Positions 12,540-27,500 of a stretch of DNA of 64,000 bases are shown piece after piece. The translations under genes and the position numbers were made by a program. This stretch comes from Apus apus (taxonomy: Eukaryota; Chordata; Aves; Apodiformes; Apodidae). Within the stretch, counting starts at the first letter, position 1. Each line of letters opens with the position of its first letter. The notes under the pieces were generated by a model, which saw only the letters and a program-made list of their open reading frames with translations, made no database searches and was not told the DNA's origin. The stretch is from contig NC_067287.1 of assembly GCF_020740795.1 (NCBI RefSeq), positions 34,589,501 to 34,653,500 on the forward strand, read 5' to 3'.

Positions 12540-15500
12540 GTGAGTGCGGGGGACCGGGACGCTGCGGGGCACACGGGGCCGTTCGGCGCTGCCCGCCCGC
12601 ACAATGGGCGCGGGAGGGGAGCCCTGGGAGCCCTCCCGCCGCGCCGCTCCGGCAGGCTGCTCGCTCAGCCTCTCTTCTTTCTCTCAACTGTTCGGTTTGT
12701 TTTTTTTCTTCCTCGTTTCTCCGCCTGTTGCCAGCCGCGTGGCTGCTGGAGAAGTTTCGCTGTGGGGAAGGAGGGTGCGTGACAAGTGACAGCCCCGCTC
12801 TTGTGCCGGGGAGCGCCTGCAAGTGCGGGAGCAGCAATCCTCCTTTCCCCTAAACGGGACACGTTTCGCCTCCCGGCTTTGGTGTTTTGTCCACGCGTCT
12901 TGCCTTGGCCGCAGCTGCCCGTGCGGAAGGCAGAGCCGCGGTGAGAGAAATAAATGCTGGGTTTCCTCTCTTGGCACGTCCCCACAGGGCTGCTCCCCTC
13001 CTCTGCACCCCTGGGCACAGCCGGCAGGTTTTGGGGCAAGAGCAGTGTCCAGAGGAGCCCTGAGCTCGATTTGAGGGGCAGTGATCTCCCTACTTTCCTC
13101 CCGTACCCGGGCAGGGACGAGCCCAACTGATGTGGACAAAACAAATTCACCTCTGTGGCTGACACGGAGGTCGTGGTTGCTCCACAGGTCCTCTGTCAGC
13201 TCTCTGTGTTTACGGGTTGCAGTCAGGAGAGGAGCACAGCAAAGTTGCAGCCTTCTGCTGTGTTTTGTTCTTGGCGTCCTCAAGCCAGCCAGAGGCTGCC
13301 TGCAGCACGGAGGCAGCTCCAGCGTGGCTGTAATGGTACCTGACCCCCTGGCCCCGGAGCAGCCACTGGAGCTCCTCTGCTTTTCCTCTGTGTCCTGCTG
13401 CGTTGGCTGCCCGTTCTGCCGTCAGGACAGCTGGTGCTGGGTGTCTGGCTGCCTTCTGGTGGTACCAGGGCGGCAGGACCACCTTGGCATGGCCAAATGA
13501 AAACTTCTGACTGCTTTGGCTTCCATGAAGCTGCAAATCTGCTGTTGCTCAAGGCCCCGGCTCTGCTGGGGCTGTGCGCTCCTGTGATGGCGGCCTCTGG
13601 GCTGGAAGAGTTAGCAGGGCACAGCTCCGGCATGGCGAGGCAGCCCCCACAGGAATACTGAGTTGAAGGAGCTATGGGATAGGACACGAAAGGAAGCCGG
13701 TGGGTGGTTATCAGGAGTGAGGTCTGAACTTTGTGAAACGGCAGTTCCTCTCTCACTTGAAGAAAGCATTAGGTGGTGGTGGAACAAACTGTGTTTCCTT
13801 GCTGCGAAGTTGCAGTGCCGGTGGGTCTGTCAGGCCTCACCGTGACAGGAAAGGGGGAGCAGAGCCAGGCAGGGGAGCAGCTGAGGGGAGTGGGAGGCTG
13901 AGGCAGGGCTGCACCCACACACTCCTCAGGATCCTTGTGCTGCCGTCCAGTGGTGCCTGCAGCTGCACCACCAGGCTGTGGCATCTCTGATGGGCAGCAG
14001 ATCCCACCTCTTCGTTCTTCCTCAGCAGTGGCTTGGGAATGAAAGGTGTTGGGTTTTTTTCATGCTATGCTCAGCACAGTATTTGGCTGTGCTTCTGTCC
14101 CCTTACCAAATACAAATGTGTATCCCTCTGCCAACAATGCCAAACCCTTTAACTCCCATTTTGCCTTTCCAGGTGAGCTGCTCTCTCCACTTACCCCATT
14201 TGTTTGTAGGCCAGAATAACCCCGTCCCTTCTCTAATTCCATCAAGTTACCTTCTTCACTTCTTGAAATTTCAGCTCAGTAACCATACCCTGGTATCTCC
14301 AGTCATCACTAGTATTTTTACCCTTCTGATTGCTCCCCTTTCACTTTTCAATCCTTTCTCTTCTCTGCACTTGCCTACAGCCCATGAATGCAACCATCTG
14401 TTCTTGCCTGCAGCTCCCTCAGTGCTGCTGTTCCTCGCTGGAGGCTGCAGATGTGTTGGGGTGGTTTGGGGCACTGCAGGTTTGAACACCAAGTGCCTTT
14501 CTCCACAGCATTGAGGTGCTTTCTAAACCACCTTAAAAATGGCTCCAAACTGAGTGATGCTTGGCAGGTCTGCAGCGATTTGAAATTAGCAGCATTCAAA
14601 TCTGGAGAGAGAAAGTTTTGACTAAAATTGCCCCCAAGTTAACCTATTTCTGAGGACTTGAGCAGTACAATAACCTCTTTGAGGGATTCCAGGGCTAGAT
14701 CCATGAAAACTTTCTTTCAGTGAATGAGAACCTGATGACATTTCTGGGCTGAAATTTTTGAACTAATGTATTATGCACCGGACTGAAAGAATCCTTCTTG
14801 AAGGAATAAAACTGCTCCTTTAGAAAGCAGTGTGAAGGATTCCTGTTCTAGGAAGAGGTAAGGTGAACACTTCCAAATTCAATTTTCCAAATAAAGGATT
14901 GCAGCCAAGTAGAAGACACAAATAACCAACTGCCTAATGGACACCATGCAAAATACCTGCTGTGAGTTTATCCCCTAGGCGCTTCTGCCTCTTGTGCTGC
15001 CTGCAAACTACACCTAATAGGGCAGGTAGAAATATAAATCCATTTTTTCATGGCTGCTGTTATGGAAGATGATTTTTGTTTAATTCTTCAGAAGTGAAAT
15101 TTCTATTTTTCTTTTTTTTTTGTGTGCTGTCTGCAAACTAACAGGATTCTGGTGTTTTCTTGCCTCTCCCATGTGCGGTGCAGGTGGTAATGAAGATCTA
15201 GAGACTTCCTCTTTGCAGGAATGAGGGGGGTATTTATCTCTCTTTCCTAGTGTTCTTCAGGGCTGCTGACACAGTGAATAGATGAAGTAGCTGCTGCTTT
15301 GTCTGTGATGGAGAAAGCTGGTAAGAACAGCAGAAGTGCCTTGTTCAGGGCTCAGAGGAAAAGCTCTCCTCACTCTCTGGGCTTGTGCTGGTCTCCAAAC
15401 ACTGAGTGTGAGCTGCTGTACCATGCAGCTGATTTAGAGGTCTGAGGTTCCTCAATTTACAGAGACCACGTTCAGGCAGGCATCCTGTGGGAAACCTATC

Positions 15501-18500
15501 TTTCTTAACTTTTCATGCTCTTTGGGAAACACTTGGGTTCCTCTACTCACAGGCAGCAGTGTGGGTGCCCATACCCTGGGCATGTTCTGGGTGTGCTTGG
15601 AGGCAGGTGTGACACCCATTATTTGGGCTTTTTCTGGAGGATCCAACAAATCACAGTTCAGGATGGAGGATGAAGAAACCTCTTGGCAATGTTGACATCC
15701 CAGGTATGTCGTTAGTGCATGCTCATGTCTGCTGGATGCTGTGGCCTTTATTCTGCATCCCAGTCTTGTGCTTTTTGAGGATGAAAGCTGTTCTGCTGGC
15801 AGACATGGATACACACTGTCTTGTGTATGCAGGAGGTCCCATTCATGTGTTGGAAATATTTCAGTCTCTGTGTGCAAATGCTGACTCTTCCTCACGTCTC
15901 TCAGGTTGTCTGCTTCCTTCTTTAACACTCCTGTCAAATCTTTATTCTGTGAAGCAGCAGCTGCGAGGAGGTGCAGACAGACAAAAGCTGTCCTGGATAT
16001 AAAATCTCAACAGCAGGACCTTTCTTTAATTTTACTCATAATAAATGACAAACCTGACCACAGTCATTGCTGGTGGTGGGATGCTGACTCAGAAAAGCAC
16101 TTCGATGTGTGAGCTTGGCTGCTACTGTCTAGCAGACTGTTTATGTCTCTGGTGACATGTTTATTCCTGTTTTGAAGAGGGAACTGGCAATGAGATCCAG
16201 TTTGGGTACTTTCTGTGTCAGACAGCAGATCTGTTGGTTTCTGTCTTGCCATACCTTGTTTAGATTAAAAAATAGCCTGAAGGCATGTTGTGTTCTTAAT
16301 GAGATGTTGGAGGAGAGGGAAGCAGCACCCCAAGTCACCAACCATGTGTATTGACTGTTCAAACCATTTTGGGTGACTGTTGTAAGATGGCTGAGGAGAA
16401 CTCTTAATTTCTTAAGAAAAAAAACACCACCTCTTAAACATAAATAAAATTAAAGATTTTTCAGTCCATGGAGACCTGTTTTCTTAACTCTTCCATGAAG
16501 CCTGGATTTCTCTGTGTAGTCCAAGTTCTTGGTACCTGCCTGCATGAGATCTTGGTAACCTGGTATGTTAATTTGGCATTGGATGCTTAAAGAAAAGGAA
16601 AAGAGCTGTTTCCCATGCTTGTTTTTCATATGTTATTAACTTCATTTCCAAAACAGTGGTTTCTGAACTCCAGATGAAGTTTGCTCTGACCCAGACGTTG
16701 CATAGCTCTGCTCAGACGAGTCAAAATGCACAGTGGTGCTAGAGGAGTGTTTCAGACTGTGCTGAGGACAAGCAGTTGTGCCCAGGTTGTCATTTCTTAG
16801 GTTGAGATTTAGGTGTTTGCTCAAAACTCTGAAGCAGCTTTGATTCTCAGTTAAAAAATCAAGTTACGGCAGGATTCAAGCCTCCTGAAAGAAGACAGGA
16901 AAAATAAGGGTATTGAAACCTTAACAGTGATGATACCAGCCTGAGTCTCCTAGAGTGGCTTTTACAGTCTTAAGCCTCAAGTCAAGACCCAGGCCATTAA
17001 AGGTCAGCCAAACCTGTCAGGATTTGTTATATGGATTAATTTGTTGTGTGGAGCTGCTGTGTTGCCACGTTGCCAGCTGCTTTGTGACTTGGGAGTCCAA
17101 GTGGTCTGTATTAAATTTTAACTAGGATCCATTTTTCTCTGACTTGGCTTGTTTTGCAATCATATTAGGAAGACCATTTCTGGAAGAAGAGCTGAAGTAG
17201 ATTACAAGGTCTGAATCTATGCTTTTTGGAAGGGTTTGTCAGTGGGGCTCACAGATGTCTCCATCAGAAGAAAGTGCCCAAGGAGCAGTGGCTTGCTATG
17301 GTTGTGTTCTTTGGAGCAGAGTGCTGGGAATGGCTTCAGTAATAGCTGGGCCATATCCTTTAACTGCAGAGACAGTCAGGATCATGTTACTTCTGGCTCT
17401 TTCTCACTTTTTTTTTTTATTTTTATTTTTTTATTGTGTTCAGTGATATAAGAAAGACACATGCTCAAAACTAAGTTTTGCCAAGTCGCTTCATTTTCCC
17501 AAACCTCTCATCCAAATCTATGATCCAGGTATTGTTATTTTGTACACTTACTAGGCAAGTGGCTTTTATTATTTTCCTCTCCTTGTCAGTGGTGTGGGTT
17601 TTTTATATAGCATCTTTCTGAAATGTGATAAATTAAAATGGCTTATTGGAAAAAAACAGTTACGATTTTTGACCCTGCTATTAAACTATATTTAATGGGC
17701 AGCCTTTGGATTGGAGTTCTGGATAATATTTCCTCTTTGGCAGTTCTGCTAATCATCACTGACAGATATTCCTTTCAAGAAGACTGTTTTGCATAGAGAC
17801 AACTTGGCAGAGAGGTCACCTCGAAAGAAAAGTGGAACAATAGGAAGCAGTTTTGCTTATTTTTAAAAATACTGTTTAGGGGTTGGTTATTTTATTGTCT
17901 GGATTACAACTGGAGAGGAGTGTGTTGACAGGCCTGATGGAGAAATGTTAGACTTCCTGTTACATTGCTGGGGTCAGGGGATGGGATTTCATGGTTGCTT
18001 ATGCCCATCTTCCTGGTGGTGGCAAGGCTGGCCCAGACCCTTTTCCCTGTTGCTTCCCTGGTAGATGAGAAGGTGGTAGGATCTTGTCTGGTGGAAGGAT
18101 TAGGGGAATGTGAAGCCTTTCCCAAGATGTGTCATACAGTGGTGAGGTCTCTGGTCCCCTCCACAAACCCATGCTCCACTACATCAGTAGAAACTGCTCA
18201 TCCCTAAATAAGCATTGGTGCACCAGCAAAGATGAGCATCAAGGCAAGGTCAATACTTGCCTGAGCCCTCACAAGCAGGGGAATAAGTCATGAAGTGACA
18301 TGGCTGTAACTGTGTGGTTTTCCTTTGCTCATGGACAGATGCCCTGCTCTGAGCACAACTGCAGAGCACAACGTGCTGCAGGCAGCAGCCTTCATGTGGG
18401 CACAGGGATGGGAGCCCTTTCCAGGAATAGCTGTGCTGCACAGAACCTCTAAATTACTCCTGTTGCATGGTCAGTTCCTTGGTCACATACCCACGGCCTC

Positions 18501-21500
18501 TGGTTTGGGGTAGGACAAGTGACCTGGCATATAAATGCAGAATTAGGAGATGAGCTGAGGTTGTCATGCACTGTCATTTGTTAAAAGTTAAGTTGTGTAC
18601 CTAGGAGTAGAAGGGAACATGGGGTGGAAAGCATTTTAGTTGTATGTTTGTTCACAGGACCAGGTTTATATTGGGCATATTGAGTGTTTACCAGCTCTCC
18701 TTGAAACAGTGTGAGTCAGAAGCTGGGCTCCTCAGCCGACACAGGGACATTGTGCCCCTGAGTGGGGTCAGGGAAGGCTGCAGCCCCCTCACTGGCCACT
18801 GCCTTCTGTTGAGTTGTAGTTCCAGAGTGAACTGGACTTGGTTTGCTCAGACACCATGAAGCTGAGACTGTTCAGATCATCTCTTGCTTTTGGAAGGGAG
18901 AGTGCACTTCAGGGCTTGTTTTTCCTTCCCTCTTTCCTCCATGGATGTGAACACAATAAACATTTAACCTAGTACTTCCCTTGCCTCCTCTGCTCTTGAA
19001 AACTTTTTCTTCCCTCAGTATCAATTTTGGTGGCATAGGGAATGTGCTTTGGAGCTATGAACAAACCATCCATTCATAGCAGTCATACCTGTTTTAGCAG
19101 GAATTGTAGTTTGCTTGGGACATGTGAAGCACCCAAAAGTTCCCTTGGCCACGTGCAAAGCCATCCAGCCTTGAAGGCAACCCGAGGAGCTGGCCAAGCC
19201 AACTGAAGGAGAGGGGGAGTGCATCTGGAGAGCTTGCTTTGCTGGGGTCTTTAATGCCCCAGCATAAAAGGGGTGAAAGAAGAGAGGGGTGAAACATCTT
19301 GGGCCAGCCTTAGGCACAGGCAGAAGGAGGGCCACTTCTCCATGGTTGGTGGCTGGAAGGTTTTGCAGGTGGGAGCAGGATTATCAGGCTACAGACACAA
19401 GTGCTCTCTGTGCTATTACTAGATCAGAAGGAATTGCAGGTTTAAAGCAGAGCACTGGCTAAAGGAACAAGACAACAGAGGGTGGGTCCAGGCAAGGAAG
19501 ATGGAGAAGAAATGTGGTCATCCTTTTACTTAGCTATTTACAAGACCTAGACCACATTAATCTCTTTCATTCTGTCCTGGAAGACAAGAAAGCACTTGAT
19601 ACAATGTGAAATGTATTTAAATTTGATGAAGATCTCTCTATTTTTTTTTTTAACTATATACTATTGGTAGGACATGTGATCTTTAATTTCCACCTGATAA
19701 CAACAGCTTTTTAAAAATCTGAGGATCACTCAGCTGAATAATAAAAATAAGCTATGTAAGTGAGAGTTAGCCTGGGTAATTTGACTTTGTTAGAAGGCAG
19801 CATGGAGAAGGCTTGCAGCTGCTGTGGAAGTACCTGATAATCAAAGATCAATCTGGCTCCATGAAAATACTGTGTTTGTTCTATAAACTAAGACCCTGCC
19901 GTAGCTCGGAAATGTCTTGGGAAGAAAATGGGTGTGATTTTTATTAGAAATAGGATCTTGGATGTAAAAAGGCGTGTATTCAATCTATTCAGTTCAATGC
20001 TATTATCTATGCCCATTGCTCTGTATATAGGTAGGAATAATTACTCCTGAAGTTTCCATGTTTTGAAGTTAATTCTTATGTCAAGGAATTAGTTGTTTTT
20101 CAGATTTACTCTTTACCTTGACTGTTACTTAGCCATATCCTCATTTATGTAAAGGAAACTTCATGTTGCTGTGAGAAATGTAAACATACATTAAGAGGAA
20201 GGTGGTGTGTTTTTTTTTTTAATTAAAAAAAAAAGCGTGGCCAAATTAGAAAGTTAAGTAATATTAAATCTTTTGTAAACAGATATTTTAAATACATATT
20301 GTGATTAAGTAATGGCCCTAGCCCTTAAAATTTAGTCCACACATTTAAACTGTTCACCTACAGTATTATTGGTGTCCTGGATTGTTTTACAGCCACATCC
20401 TTAACAGCTTCAGCTGCAGGAGGGGAGCTTTTGTAACGTAGTCTTGTATTCATTTGTTATATGTTGTGAAAGCAGTTGTATTGTACCCGTGATAAAACGA
20501 GGATGTAAGAAAGAGCATCTTTGTATGATAACAGCATCCAGAGTTGAAAAAGCTGCATAGACTTTTGGGCATGTGAACTTTTAGAAGGGCTTTTGATTTG
20601 AAAGCTTTTTTGGTTTTGCATTTTGTGTGTCAATCTAATAATATTGCTTCTCTCCCAGCTCTTGTCTCTCTTGCAGTTATTTTTTCCTTAACTTGAACAA
20701 CATTAGATGTGTTAACATACTTTTTTTTTTTCATTATAAAGCATATGTATAAATTCATTATATTGTCTGATTTAATAAACAGTACGTTTGAAATCATGCT
20801 TTTTAGCAATTTGGGACACATGGCACCTAAGTGTCTGAAAGCAGTTCTTTGGGCATAGTGCCTTTTTTTTTTCCTTCTGTTCCTTATCTGACCTTCAAAC
20901 TAATCAGTGTTTTTTTAAACTGAGGGGAAAGGGAATGTCTGAAACGTTTGTTTTGGCATTTGCTTCAATGATATGATTGTGGTTGGTTGGTTTGATTTCC
21001 TCAGTAACCAAAAAAACAAACCAAAAGTAATTTCTCCTTCATCATCTAATTAAATGCAAACAGTATGTGTATTTTTTGTAGATGCTTGTAAGTTCATGCC
21101 ATAAATTTCTGTCCTCATCCTGAAATTCCCAGTCTGTGCACCAACAGGAATGGAATATTTCATCTGCCTCAGCATTTAACATGATGTGCTGGGTTTGAGT
21201 GAAGTTCAGATAAGAAATTGAGTCAACTTTAATAGGCTGGCCCATAGAACATTACCATGTGTTTATTAATTAAGTTATTAAGTTTTGATGTGCTAAATAT
21301 TAGATTAAAAGAGTATTTTAATGTGGGTATATTGTAATACTCCAATCTTAAAAATTCTAACATTTATTTTATGAATCTTTGCCAGATTTCCCTATGGATT
21401 CTAATAATGGCAACTGTAGAGGTGCTGGCATCGGTGAGTACACTTTTGTAAAACTGTCTAATAACCTATAGTCTTTCAAATTATTTTAGTACTGAATAAA

Positions 21501-24500
21501 GTAAGAGGAGTACCAAGTGATGCATAAATATTCTGTCTGGGAATGCTGTAAATTGTGCTTTTGTATCCCATGGGCAGGTTGTTCAGCCTGTGACCTCTCA
21601 GCACACAACTCAGTTAGCACATCTTTCAGTGCTGGTCTCTTTTGCTTTTGCCAGGGCAAAATTTCTGTCCAATCCATAGGGTTGTGCTTATTTCATTAAA
21701 AGTTTTGTCTTGAGCAGTGAGAGTGTTCACTAAATGGATTTGCCCCGGGTGAAGGTAATGGTTTGTTCTGGTTTTAAAGCTTGGAAAATAAATTCAGCAC
21801 TTTGTATATAATGGCAAAAATCCCATGCACCTGAGGAGACTGAGGCTGAGACCTTCTGAGACTGGTTTTATTCCAGCAGGTCCCCTGTTGCTTTTTATTT
21901 TTGTTTTTGCTGAAACTGACTAAAACTCTTGAGTGTTACCACTATTCATAGACAATGCAAAGAAGCAAAGTCAAGCTTGGTAGCTAGTAGATAATAGAAA
22001 TGTGAATTTGTTGCTCAAGCAAGCCAATGTCTGTATGTTTCCTTGAATTTTCCTTTGACAAGAAGATGACACTTGGAAACCTAGCATTGGCTATTGTGCC
22101 TTTCCTTCTCCAGAGGTGTTAATAAGCCATAATGTGCACTGATGCTCAGTAATATAAAGACCTAAGTGTTGCTGTGGAACATAAAATTAGATACCTACAC
22201 AACACTGGATAACTTCTGCGTTGACCTCTGTGACCATATTGTAAGAAGATATTAAAAATGCCCAGCTTATAATAACAGTTTTAACATGTGATATTAAGTC
22301 CCAATGTGAAAGTAGCTATGTAGGTGCAAAATGTCATTTAAATGGCAGTGTGCATCCTTCAGCAAGCCAGCTACCATTAGAAAAATATGATAAAAGTAAG
22401 CTCCTCTAACAAGCTTCACTTGAAATTACCTTGAGCATGGGACCTTGTCTGAAAGATGTCCTAAAGATTTGTGTTACTAATGTTAGTATCTTGTAAGTTT
22501 CAAACCATTTCCACTTTGGGGGCATTGAGAATGTGTGGATTCCATGTTCTGCAGTTTCTGTATAAAGAGCTTCACTTTGAGTATGGAAGTAAAGCTGGAT
22601 ACCTTCAGTGTCATCTTCTATCAAAACTATTAAACACAGCTTTAGCACTGCCTGTCCCTGGGGATGCAGATGGCAGGTAATACCATACGTGACCCTGCAG
22701 TGGAAAAGAGTAAGATTTAGTTATACTGTTGCTGTTGGGATGCTTTTTGACTAGTGAAAGTGAAACCAGACCTAGAAAAATATTTCATTCAATAAATGGG
22801 GTGAAGGTGCACAGAAAAATGGCTGGTGAAGAGGAAGGGTAATATTTTTATCACCACCTTTCACTGTGCAAACACAATTCCTGGTTCAGTGCACTGCACT
22901 GGTTTCATAAAACACAGTTTTAATCACCTAAAAGGCTGTGCTTCATAATTGCTTTATTTATATGTTCAGGAAAGTACATTTGTAATTTTGCCATTGTAAA
23001 TAGAATTTCTTTTTTTCTTTTTTTTTTTTTTTTTTTTTTGCAAGTAGAAACCTGATTTGTTTTAAAAAATCCTGAACTTGGCTCTGTGGTTTCTGAAGCA
23101 CATTGCATGTGCTCCTCTGGGTGGTTGGACAGGTTATCCCTGCTCAAGGCACCTTTTATGCCTGGCAGTGTCCACTGGCAAAACATTCCTTCTGAGTCTA
23201 CATGGGGCTTTTTTTTTGGATGGGAGATTTTTTACCTCTCTTGGCTGTAAGCTATTTTGTTGTCGGCTTCATCAGATGCTTTTCAAGTCACTTAGATATT
23301 TTTCCAGAGGTTTTTTTATCCTTAATTTATCAAGGAAGCATTAGCCAGGTTTGAGCTCTTGTTAGTCCTGTATTGACTTGTATTCAAAAAGAATGTTTAA
23401 TGGCAAAGTGAGGTGAGATCTCAGTGTACAGTGGTGTGAGCCTCTGCTGCCAGTCCTGGTTCTTGGGGTATAACCTTGTGGTCCCAGTGCACCTCTGGGA
23501 ATTCTGGCAGCTTTGGAGGAGACTACGATGTAAGATGGGACCTAACCTCAGCATCAAGAGATGCAGTACATTTTTATAGCCACCTTTTGTGGGTCTTCCC
23601 CACTCCCTGGGGAAGGCTCAACTTTGCCAAAAACCTGCATCTATGGAATATGTATTTTGCTTCAAAAGTTTTGGTTTATTCTAGCTCTAGGACTGACTTT
23701 TATACCTGACCTTGACAAGTGACTGTTTTTTTCTATATCTCTAAATAGTATTTGGGAATAACAGTGTTTTGTAAAGTTTTTGGAATGTAAATTTGAAAAG
23801 CAGTAAGGCAACTAGGAGGTATCCTTCATTAAGAATGTGGGGAGGTCTATATTTTCTTTCTAGAACAAAAGAATTAAACTTATATTCCTCCAATTAATAA
23901 AGTAAAATAATCCAATACCATCTTAAAATTGAGGAAAATGAGGCTCTTTGTTCTTTCTTGTAATTTAGACCATTTTATTCTACTTGTGCCACAGAGCAAA
24001 GTACTGTAGAGCAGGAGAACTTTTTAAGTGTTTGGCTTGCTCGACTTGAGCACTGAGATGCCTTGTGTGAGTGTGGGTCATAGGAGCACATCTTTTATGA
24101 CCTGTTTCAAGGCAGCTTATAAAATGGGCCATAATAGGGCCTAAAATATGCATGATCTCCCACAGGCAGAGGGGAAGCCAAAAATCACTTCCCTTCCCTG
24201 TCTTTATTATTTTAACACAGTCTCATACAAAAGCTGAAGTCTGTAGGTCTCTATATATAGATTCCTGAGGATGTGTTTGAAATTCAAGGAAGCAACATAC
24301 TCTTCTTCTGAAATATTCTCCTCTTTCCTGTATTTTTTTGGTATTTTCAACTAAAAAAAAAAATTTCAATAGAAAATAAATAATAGTTTGAAAAGTTCAT
24401 AACCATGTAATTCTTTGTTTTTTTAATACGCAGAAATCTTACATAGCAAATAAAAGTTTTCAGACTCTTCATATTGGATTGAACTAAGTCACTAGATGAT

Positions 24501-27500
24501 AGGTATTGGTATTACAGAATTGTAGTATATAGAAATAGGCTTCCACTTAAATGCTAAGTCAAATGTCAAAATAGATGACCATGTGTACGTAACACTGGGA
24601 CCTGCTGTTTGAAATGATTCCACCAAACTCCACTTAGACACTAGCTTGAAAGAAGTAAATATTTGCATTGGAACAACTAGCTATGACATATTGCTGGTGT
24701 TAATGAATGCATGGATCTGGAGCTTCAGCATTAGCGCTCCCTGGACACTAATGAAAATGTTTTTACCTCCATTATTGTGCCCAGCTGTCTGGAAGATGCA
24801 GCACTGGAAAAGCTGCTCTGACAGGGCTCATTTGTACTGTCTCTTGAAGGCCATCCTGACCTCCATAAGGGCTCAAAATTTCCCTCTTTTAATTAAGCCT
24901 GAAATAAAATAGTCTGAAATTTAGACAGAAATTGAGGGACAGTACACAGCAGGATCCAAGGTAACACCAGCAGTAGTCAAATACAGCCCTTCAGACTCTT
25001 AAACTCAGGCTCTCTTACACCTCTTGCCAGGCAGCACTGAGAAGACATGGTTGAGGTTTCACTTTGTTGGGACAGTCCCAGAAGTGTTCAGAGCAGGGAC
25101 CCACGTGTCCCTTGGACCCACCACCCTTCAGCGTGCTTTCTCTGTTGACTGTAGCTCTTAGACATCTTCAGGTGTAAAGGGGCTATGCCACTGTAAGAAA
25201 TCTAAGCTCCAAAGGTGAACTGCATGTTGAGAATTAGCCACAAAAATCACATTCCTTATGGCAGATGCCTCTTAGCCAGAACATCCCAGTTTGATAAACT
25301 GAGCGGAGACATGTAGTCTATGTTGAATAGTACCCTGTCATAATATTTCTTTCTGTATCTATATTAAGTCTCTAATTACAAAGTGCGGAAAGGAGGACAT
25401 TCAGGAAGTGTAGTACAGGAGAGAAGGTTCAGGATTGCAGCCCCTCTGAGCATGAAAGGCACCAAGACTGAACCTTGAACTGGCTTAAAGTGGAAGATTT
25501 TATCACTTGAGACCCCAGGTCCTTGTGTCTTTGTTGTTGTGGGGCTAGTTGGTTGTAGTGGTTTGGTTTAGTTCTTTGAATTTCCATGTGCCAGGCTTTC
25601 CTCTTGAAATCTTTGAGGTCTCATGGACAGTTCCACATCGTCTTCCAACAGAACAGACCAGGAACGCCCAGGTGTGTGGGGAATGGTCCATCTTCTCTCC
25701 CCCCATATAAGACTAAACAAAACAAGGGGTTTTTAATATTTCCCTTCCTGTAATCAACAAGTCAGTTCAGTTAAATTTTCATTAGGTGTGAGCTTGGGGT
25801 TTGGGGCAAGTTGTCACTGAACAGACGCTCTTTTCTTGCTAAGCAAAACCTTCTGTCTTCGCAGAGCGCTGCAAATGCAAGCCTGTCAAAGCCACCCAGA
25901 AGACCTATCTGCGCAACAACTATAACTACGGTAAGAGCAGCTGCATGGCCAGCTCCCAGCATTTCTAAGGGGAAAACAGTCATTCAACAAGCCTATGATC
26001 CCAAGTACTTTTGGGTAATCCAATGGTACATAGTAGAAAAGGAACATGTGGCCTGAAACGTTTCCAAATGGGAAGGATGGAGGGGATTAGGAAGAGGGTC
26101 TTGGTTGATGTTGAGGGTGTTGTCAGTGTCAGCGCAGGCATCTGGGGTTTGGGCACTTTTTCAGTGTGAGAAGTGACAGGACAAAAATCAAGTAGTGGGC
26201 TGCTGTGCTTGAGCTGCCTCCTTGATTTCCAGGAGTGATACACTCTGCTTTTGCAGGAAAGGATGTTTTTACTCATTTCCATGCCTACAAACTTACCACA
26301 GGATCTGGCACACTAGGTTCTTTCCTTCTTGCATATTGAAGCCAGCAAGGAGCATCTTGTTGGTGTTTATGCTGTCAGTGACATCTGTAAAAGTGCACAG
26401 TGTCCACAGAATCATAGACTGGTTTGGGTTGAAAGGAACCTCAAAAATAATTTAGTTTCAACCTCTTTGCATGGGCAGGGACACCTTCCACTAGACCACG
26501 TTGCTCGAAGTCCCATCCAACCTGGCCTTGAACGCTTCCAGGGATAGGGCAGCTACAGCTTCCCTGGGCCAGTGTCTCATCAGCCTCATAGTGAAGAATT
26601 TCTTCATAATACCTAATCTAAATTTAACCTGTTCGAGTTTATATTCATTACCCCTTGTCCTGTCACTTCATGCCCTTGTAAAAAGTCCCTCCCCAGCTTT
26701 CCTGTAGCCCCTTCAGGTTCTAGAAGTTGTTCTAAAGTCTCCCTAGAGGCTTCTCTTCTCCAGGCTGAACAACCCCAACTCTCTCAGCCTGTCTTCATAG
26801 CAGAGGTGCTCCAGCCCTCTAATCATCTTTGTGGCCCTCCTTTGGACTTGCCTAAACAGTTCCATGTCCTTATTGTCTTGGGGGCTCCAGAACTGGACAC
26901 AGTACTCGAGGTGGGGTCACACAAGAGCAGAGTAGTGGGAGAGAATCCCCTCCCTGGCCCTGCTGCCTTGATGCAGCCCAGGACACAGTTGGCCACCTGT
27001 GCTGCAAGCACACGTTGCCAGCTCGTGTTGAGCTTCTCATCAACCAACACCCCCAGGTTCTTTTCCTCAGTGCTGTCCTCTATCTGTTCTCTGCCCAGCC
27101 TGTATTGGTGCTTAGGATTGCCCTGACCCAGGTGCTGGAGTCCATATCATGTCTTCTCTTGCTGACATTGTCCTGGTCTTCAGGGGTGTCACAAGTCCAG
27201 GCTGTTACTTTTCTTTGTACTGTTTGTTTTAAGCAAATTATACTGATGAAGCCAGGAAATAAATATCACAGAAATTGAACAACTGGACCTGTCCTTTTTC
27301 TTCTTAATCATGCAAATAGCCTGAGGCTCAGTGAACTTCAAGACTTCATTTAAATGGTAGGGATTGCTTAATATTTATTAAGATAATGTATTTATACAAA
27401 TATCAGAGAAGCTTCATTTAAAAATAGATCCTATTAAGGGGTGAAAAACTGTAGTTGTATTCATTGAAACACCATGGGCCTTTTTTAGGCAACTAGTCAG

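Larger units (their letters stand above)
11790..12640 (+). promoter_or_regulatory. FRZB: FRZB CpG-island promoter, 5' UTR and exon 1 island
   Basis: A sharp rise in GC and CpG content that spans the upstream promoter, the 5' UTR and the whole first coding exon. GC boxes (GGGCGG type) occur around 11967-11976 and 12064-12072, and no TATA box precedes the ATG at a sensible distance. This suggests a TATA-less Sp1/KLF-type promoter with dispersed start sites. The transcription start cannot be fixed from sequence alone but probably lies within the roughly 150 bp before 12086. The island is also the source of several long overlapping open frames on both strands, which are compositional artefacts. 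Confidence 0.85.

Noticed and set aside
11743-12604. Long open frames (199-255 codons) on both strands across the CpG island
   Set aside because: They overlap FRZB exon 1 and its promoter in other frames or on the opposite strand. Their Arg/Gly/Pro/Ala-rich products come from GC-rich composition, and none resembles a known protein.
15452-15937. 161-codon minus-strand open frame in FRZB intron 1
   Set aside because: No recognisable domain, no splice or promoter context, and other frames of similar length occur by chance in non-coding parts of the window.
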